Shown piece after piece: positions 59,761 through 64,000 of a DNA stretch of 64,000 nucleotides. Position 1 is the first letter of the stretch. Every line of letters starts with the position of its first letter. Made by a program: the position numbers and the translations under genes. The DNA lies in the NCBI RefSeq assembly GCF_016595505.1, contig NZ_JAENIL010000026.1, forward strand, positions 45,076 through 109,075, written 5' to 3'. The notes beneath the pieces were generated by a model that was not told the DNA's origin, searched no databases, and saw only the letters and a program-made list of their open reading frames with translations. This stretch comes from Pelagicoccus mobilis (GTDB lineage: Bacteria > Verrucomicrobiota > Verrucomicrobiia > Opitutales > Opitutaceae).

Positions 59761-62700
59761 GCCCACTTTTTTTGCTACTACACGGGTGAAGGCGCTGGTT
59801 GCATCTGCTTCCTTGGTCTTTGCTGTCAGTGGCCTTTTCGCTGCTGACGATACTGAAACGATATCTGCTGTAGGCGGAGGATTGGGTGAGCGTATGCTCT
59901 ACTATCCTCACTTCGAGACTGAACTCCAGTTGCGTTTCCCAGACAAGAAGGTTGTATTCAATAATCTCTGTCGTCCTGGTGACACGCCAGGGTTTCGTCC
60001 ACACCCCGCTCGTAACTCTCCGTGGGCCTTTCCGGGAGCGGAACGATTTCGTCCAGAATTCAAGATCCATCATGGGCGAGGACATTTCGAGACACCTGAT
60101 CAATGGTTAACGCGTCTTGAGACCGACCACGTGCTAGGTTTTTTCGGATACAGTGAGTCCTTTTCCGGATCGGATGGTCTTGCTCATTACGAGCAAGAAC
60201 TGGAGGCCTTCGTAACGCACACGCTGAATCAGCGTTACAATGGAGATTCTTCACCGCAACTCACTCTAGTCTCTCCGATTGCTTTTGAAGACCTGTCCAG
60301 CCGCAAGGATTTACCTGACGGGGTGGAGGAGAACAAACGCCTCGAGGCGTACTCTGCGGTCATGCGTAAGGTCGCGAAGAAACGAGGACTCAAGTTTATA
60401 GACCTTTATCAGCCTACACTAGACCTGTTCTCGTCACCGGAAAGCGATTACACGATCAATGGGTTTCTGATGAACGATGAGGGGTATCGTTTCGTAGCGA
60501 AGCGACTGGTGGACGCTCTGTATCCAGGCTCAAAGAGAAAGAGCTCAGCGGACTACGATCACATGTATGCTGCCGTGGAAGATAAGAATTGGCACTGGAG
60601 AAGTGACTACCGAATCCTGAATGGAGTGCATGTGTTTGGACGTCGCTATAATCCGTTTGGCGATGATAATTATCCCGAGGAGTTAGAGAAAATTCGTCAG
60701 ATGACTGATTTGCGCCGAGCTGCGATTGATGAACTGGCGCGTACAGGAAGCGGAGAAGGAATCGTAGTCGATGATTCAAAGACGCGAGAGCTGTCGCCGA
60801 TCGAAACGAACTACCGCAACCCGATCGAGTTTCTCCCTGAAGATCAAGCGCTGGAGCGTTTCAAATTGCCGGAGGGGTATCAGATGAATCTGTTCGTTTC
60901 CGAAGCTCAGTTTGAGGATTTGGGAAGTCCGGTGCAGATGTCTTTCGATGCGAAGGGACGTATGTGGGTGGCGGTTATTCCATCTTACCCGCACTATCGC
61001 CCAGGCGACGGGAAGCCGAATGACAAAATCTTGATCTTGGAAGATTCCGATGGAGATGGGAGAGCGGATACTAAAACAGTATTTGCAGACGGACTACACA
61101 TGCCGATCGGATTTGAGTTGGCTCCAGAAGGGGTTTACGTGGCACAGCAGCCGAATCTCGTTCTATTGGTTGACGAAGACGGCGATGATCGGGCTGATCG
61201 TACTGAGTACATTTTGCATGGTTTTGATTCGCACGATACTCACCACTCAATCTCTTCTTTCAGTGCGGGACCAGAGGGAGGAATCTACATGGCGGAAGGA
61301 CGTTTTCTGCACTCTCAGGTCGAAACCCCTTATGGCACCGAGCGTTGCACAGATGGGGGCGTTTGGCGTTTTGACCCACGAACCTGGAAGCTAGAGAGAT
61401 ACATTCAAACTGACGTATCTAATCCTTGGGGAATCGCTTTTGACGATTGGGGAGAGCTGTTTCTTGCGGATGCTTCTGGTGGCGCGAATTGGTGGGGATT
61501 GCCGATCATGGCTAAACTGCCACATGGACGCGAGATGGGGAAGGTCGCCCAGTTCACTACACACCGGGTGCGCCCCACGTCTGGAGCTGAGTTTGTATCA
61601 TCCGGGCATTTTCCCGACGACGTCCAAGGCGACTTTTTGATCAACAATACGATTGGTTTCCTTGGTACGAAGCAGCACATGATAGTGAGCGATGACGAGG
61701 AAGGGTTCACCGGTGAATTGCGTCAGGATTTGATCTCATCCACCGATCCCAATTATCGACCATGCGAGTTGGAGTTTGGGCCGGATGGCCGTTTGTACAT
61801 TGTCGATTGGTACAATCCATTGATAGGTCACATGCAGCACTCAGCTCGTGATCCGAATCGGGATAAGGCCCACGGTCGCATCTATTGCTTGAGCTACCCC
61901 TCTAGAAACTTGGTGACGCCCGCGGAAATCGACGGAGCCAGCATCGAAACGTTGCTAGAAAACCTGAAGCTTTCCGAGTACCGCTCTCGATATCGTAGCC
62001 GTCGCGAGCTGCGTGGCCGATCTGCGGATGAGCTGGTTCCTGCTATAAAGTCGTGGGTAGCGAATCTTGATAAATCGGATACGAACTACGAACGCTTGTT
62101 GTTGGAGGCCCTCTGGGTGAGCTGGGGTGTGGGCGAAGTAGATGTAAGTCTGCTTGAAAAGTGTTTAAACGCTGATGATTTCCGTGCCCGTACTGCTGCG
62201 CTTACTGTGCTTCGTTTTGTTTATGATGATGTAGCGAATGCTGACGACTACCTTCGCAAGGCGATCGCAGATGAAAGCCCGCGAGTCCGCTTAGCGGCAT
62301 TGGTGACGGCTTCTCATGCGAGTGAGATTGGGCCAGAGCTTGTTGTGAAGTCCTTATCTAGCCCCATCACTAAGTGGTTGAAGCCCACGCTTAACGCTGG
62401 TCTTGAGATCTATGGGGATGAGATTAGGAAGGCGTACGAACAATCCGGAATTGATCTCGGTGGGGATAGACAGCTGGTTGCCTATGCCAAAGGTGGTAAA
62501 CGCTTCTCCTTTAAAGGTAAGGCTGTCGAAATCACGAATCTTTCTGCTACTGATCTAGCCCAGTTTAATATGGGTAAGGAAGTGTATCATAGGGACGGAT
62601 ACTGTGGAACATGTCACGGCGACGATGGCAAGGGGGCTATCGAGGGAATTTATCCGCCTGTTCTAAATAGCGAGTGGGTAAAAGGTAACGATGAACGCCT

Positions 62701-62989
62701 GATCAAACTCGTGCTAAAGGGGATAACTGGCAAAATCGAAGTAGCTGGTAAAGTGTACGATCCAGCGACTGGGGTGCCTCCGATGCCCGCTTTCGAAGGG
62801 ATGCTAACCGATGAGGAGATTGCAGCGGTTCTAACTTATGTCAGAATTAACTTTGGTGACCGTAAGGGGGTTGCCCGTTCTATTTCGAGTGAAGCAGTCG
62901 AATCCGTTCGCGAAAGCACAATGGGCAAAAATGACTTCTATTCGGTAGAAGAGCTTCTTAGAGAGCACCCTTTCAACGAGATGGATTGA
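59750..62989 (+). CDS. SGNH-dehydrogenase-HEAT-cytochrome c fusion (PVC type)
   Basis: 1079 residues with a signal peptide (about 1-31). Domains in order: SGNH hydrolase-like (about 35-265; GGGLGERMLYYPHF, DKKVVFNNLCRPGDTPGFRP) where the usual GDS serine is replaced by glycine; a PVC-type membrane-bound dehydrogenase propeller (about 360-720; LPEGYQMNLFVSEAQFEDLG, LILEDSDGDGRADTKTVFAD, DTHHSISSFSAGPEGGIYMA); a HEAT-like region (about 750-880); and a C-terminal cytochrome c (about 935-1040; GYCGTCHGDDGKGAIEG, axial Met in PPMPAFEGML). It should be a periplasmic oxidoreductase that passes electrons to its own haem. Substrate unknown. Confidence 0.9.
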   Translation: MIFKPTFFATTRVKALVASASLVFAVSGLFAADDTETISAVGGGLGERMLYYPHFETELQLRFPDKKVVFNNLCRPGDTPGFRPHPARNSPWAFPGAERFRPEFKIHHGRGHFETPDQWLTRLETDHVLGFFGYSESFSGSDGLAHYEQELEAFVTHTLNQRYNGDSSPQLTLVSPIAFEDLSSRKDLPDGVEENKRLEAYSAVMRKVAKKRGLKFIDLYQPTLDLFSSPESDYTINGFLMNDEGYRFVAKRLVDALYPGSKRKSSADYDHMYAAVEDKNWHWRSDYRILNGVHVFGRRYNPFGDDNYPEELEKIRQMTDLRRAAIDELARTGSGEGIVVDDSKTRELSPIETNYRNPIEFLPEDQALERFKLPEGYQMNLFVSEAQFEDLGSPVQMSFDAKGRMWVAVIPSYPHYRPGDGKPNDKILILEDSDGDGRADTKTVFADGLHMPIGFELAPEGVYVAQQPNLVLLVDEDGDDRADRTEYILHGFDSHDTHHSISSFSAGPEGGIYMAEGRFLHSQVETPYGTERCTDGGVWRFDPRTWKLERYIQTDVSNPWGIAFDDWGELFLADASGGANWWGLPIMAKLPHGREMGKVAQFTTHRVRPTSGAEFVSSGHFPDDVQGDFLINNTIGFLGTKQHMIVSDDEEGFTGELRQDLISSTDPNYRPCELEFGPDGRLYIVDWYNPLIGHMQHSARDPNRDKAHGRIYCLSYPSRNLVTPAEIDGASIETLLENLKLSEYRSRYRSRRELRGRSADELVPAIKSWVANLDKSDTNYERLLLEALWVSWGVGEVDVSLLEKCLNADDFRARTAALTVLRFVYDDVANADDYLRKAIADESPRVRLAALVTASHASEIGPELVVKSLSSPITKWLKPTLNAGLEIYGDEIRKAYEQSGIDLGGDRQLVAYAKGGKRFSFKGKAVEITNLSATDLAQFNMGKEVYHRDGYCGTCHGDDGKGAIEGIYPPVLNSEWVKGNDERLIKLVLKGITGKIEVAGKVYDPATGVPPMPAFEGMLTDEEIAAVLTYVRINFGDRKGVARSISSEAVESVRESTMGKNDFYSVEELLREHPFNEMD

Positions 62990-63094
62990 TCGGGAGTAGG
63001 TATTAGGTTTCGTGTTACAGGAGTCATGTTACCTTGAATTGGTTCAGTTCTACGCGAATCGCTCTCTCTTGTCGCCTAGGCTTTGGTGATGGCG

Positions 63095-63116
63095 AGGCGA
63101 AGGGGTTCCTTCGCCT
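63095..63116. repeat. Hairpin before the DUF1080-like gene
   Basis: AGGCGAAGG-GGTT-CCTTCGCCT forms a 9-bp stem with a tetraloop, 30 nt upstream of the next start codon. A weak T-run follows. It may end the fusion-protein transcript or sit in the leader of the next gene. Confidence 0.45.
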
Positions 63117-63146
63117 TATGCCGAAAACCTCAACCTGACAGATACA

Positions 63147-63812
63147 ATGAAGTGTAAAGCGTTCTTCTGTTGCTCTCTTGGGCTATTATCGACCATTCCC
63201 GTTTTAGCTAATCCAGCGAAAAGTTATAGTGACGATTTCAACCGTGCCGAGTTTGGTGATGTGTGGATGAGTCACGCCAAGTCCTTTGAGATCAAAGATG
63301 GTGTTCTTCATGCCTGGATGAATGAAGGGGCCAATCATGGTGCTGTTACACGAGCGCAGTGGAATTTTGGAGACGCTGAAATCCAGTATGATTTCATGTT
63401 CGATGGCGCTGACCGTTTCAATTTTGTGGTCGATGACAAAAACTGCAAGGAGGTGCACGCTGGCCACACGTGTCGAGTGTCTGTTTCCAAACGTGGTTTC
63501 TCTATTCAGGACGACTATACCGGGGCGATGAACTTGGAGTTTCGAGAGCTAAGAAAGGATCCTGCGAATGCGGAATATGTGGAGAAGGTCTTGGCTGAAA
63601 CTAAAGTTTTTGTGCCCTTTATGTTTGAAGAAGGTCGTTGGTATACGATGACGGTTCGAATGCAGGGAGATGTTATGACAGTGGACATTGATGGGAAAAG
63701 GGAAGGTAAATTGAAGTCGCCTGGTCTGGCTCACCAGACGAATACGCAATTCGGTTTCACGGTGATTGGTCGGCAGATGAAATACGACAATGTGAGAGCT
63801 AAGTCGTTGTAG
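63147..63812 (+). CDS. Secreted DUF1080-like (3-keto-disaccharide hydrolase family) protein
   Basis: 221 residues with a signal peptide (about 1-21, ending VLA). A single concanavalin-like beta-sandwich follows: YSDDFNRAEFGDVWMSHAKS, FEIKDGVLHAW, NFGDAEIQYDFMFDGADRFN and EEGRWYTMTVRMQGDVMTVD. It resembles the DUF1080 family, some members of which split 3-keto glycosides, and the neighbouring ThuA and isomerase genes fit such a pathway. Catalytic residues were not assigned. It ends in a strong terminator. Confidence 0.78.
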   Translation: MKCKAFFCCSLGLLSTIPVLANPAKSYSDDFNRAEFGDVWMSHAKSFEIKDGVLHAWMNEGANHGAVTRAQWNFGDAEIQYDFMFDGADRFNFVVDDKNCKEVHAGHTCRVSVSKRGFSIQDDYTGAMNLEFRELRKDPANAEYVEKVLAETKVFVPFMFEEGRWYTMTVRMQGDVMTVDIDGKREGKLKSPGLAHQTNTQFGFTVIGRQMKYDNVRAKSL

Positions 63813-63824
63813 CTCTCCCATCAA

Positions 63825-63857
63825 AAAGCCCCGACCTCTTGTTGAGATCGGGGCTTT
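63825..63857 (+). terminator. Rho-independent terminator after the DUF1080-like gene
   Basis: AAAGCCCCGACCTC and GAGATCGGGGCTTT form a long stem with one mismatch around a TTGTT loop, 13 nt after the stop. The stretch from 63858 to the window end shows nothing I can assign. Confidence 0.85.
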
Positions 63858-64000
63858 GTATTCAAAATGTTAGTGGCGAGCCTTCGGAAGAAACTGTTCC
63901 CGCAATGCGCATTGGCGTCAACTTAAGTCGTAAGGCCCCTATAAAGAGTCTGTTATGCTTCCGTTTACGGCGTTGGAGCAGCCTCTTACGTTAAGTTTTT

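Noticed and set aside
1..64000. tRNA, rRNA, CRISPR arrays, insertion sequences or prophage genes
   Set aside because: Looked for in intergenic stretches and among products; nothing with the required structure or motifs was seen.

Overview
The window looks like chromosomal DNA of a Verrucomicrobiota bacterium, most likely a marine member of the Opitutae. This is inferred from the gene families: DUF1592 and DUF1552 partners, CxxCH haem proteins of the PVC type, a sulfatase, ThuA proteins, two sodium/proton-type antiporters, moderately high GC, and first genes of transcription units that mostly lack a Shine-Dalgarno. No rRNA, tRNA, CRISPR array, prophage or transposase was seen.

Left part (1-11.7 kb): a minus-strand operon for uptake and breakdown of guanidine or urea. 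It runs from a NitT/TauT-type binding protein through a permease with a long extra N-terminal region, an ATPase, a NikR-like ribbon-helix-helix regulator and two DUF1989 subunits (carboxyguanidine deiminase type) to a biotin-dependent carboxylase cut by the window edge. Two nearly identical 28-bp sites of NikR-like geometry lie before the binding-protein gene and before the regulator gene, and a sigma-54-like promoter adjoins the first. No guanidine riboswitch was recognised. Next come a TIGR01777 epimerase and a GbsR/MarR regulator, which share a 20-bp palindrome. Two REP-like elements flank the regulator. A membrane thioredoxin and a YqeY protein follow.

Middle (11.7-49.4 kb): a PAS-SpoIIE phosphatase, an orphan TolC, a ThuA protein, an unknown protein, a CPA2 antiporter with two TrkA-C domains, a 2216-residue surface subtilase, a second antiporter and the DUF1592/DUF1552 pair. 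A copper/silver efflux cluster follows: a Cys-rich secreted protein, a CusB with two metal-binding zinc-ribbon-like domains and a C-terminal DUF3347-like module, CusA, and a secreted DUF3347-like protein with a metallothionein-like tail. After that come a lipoprotein hydrolase, a GspE/GspF pair and housekeeping genes (DUF192, rsmA, trpC, mazG, xerC, glpD), with two unknown small overlapping genes between them.

Right part (49.4-63.8 kb): a carbohydrate-related region. It has a sulfatase, a minus-strand pair of secreted proteins (NHL-like dehydrogenase and cytochrome c), a Tat-exported isomerase, a PAS-AraC regulator, and a tightly packed five-gene operon: isomerase, alpha/beta hydrolase, IolE-like isomerase, ThuA lipoprotein, and an SGNH-dehydrogenase-HEAT-cytochrome c fusion. 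A secreted DUF1080-like protein closes the set. The substrate cannot be named from sequence alone.
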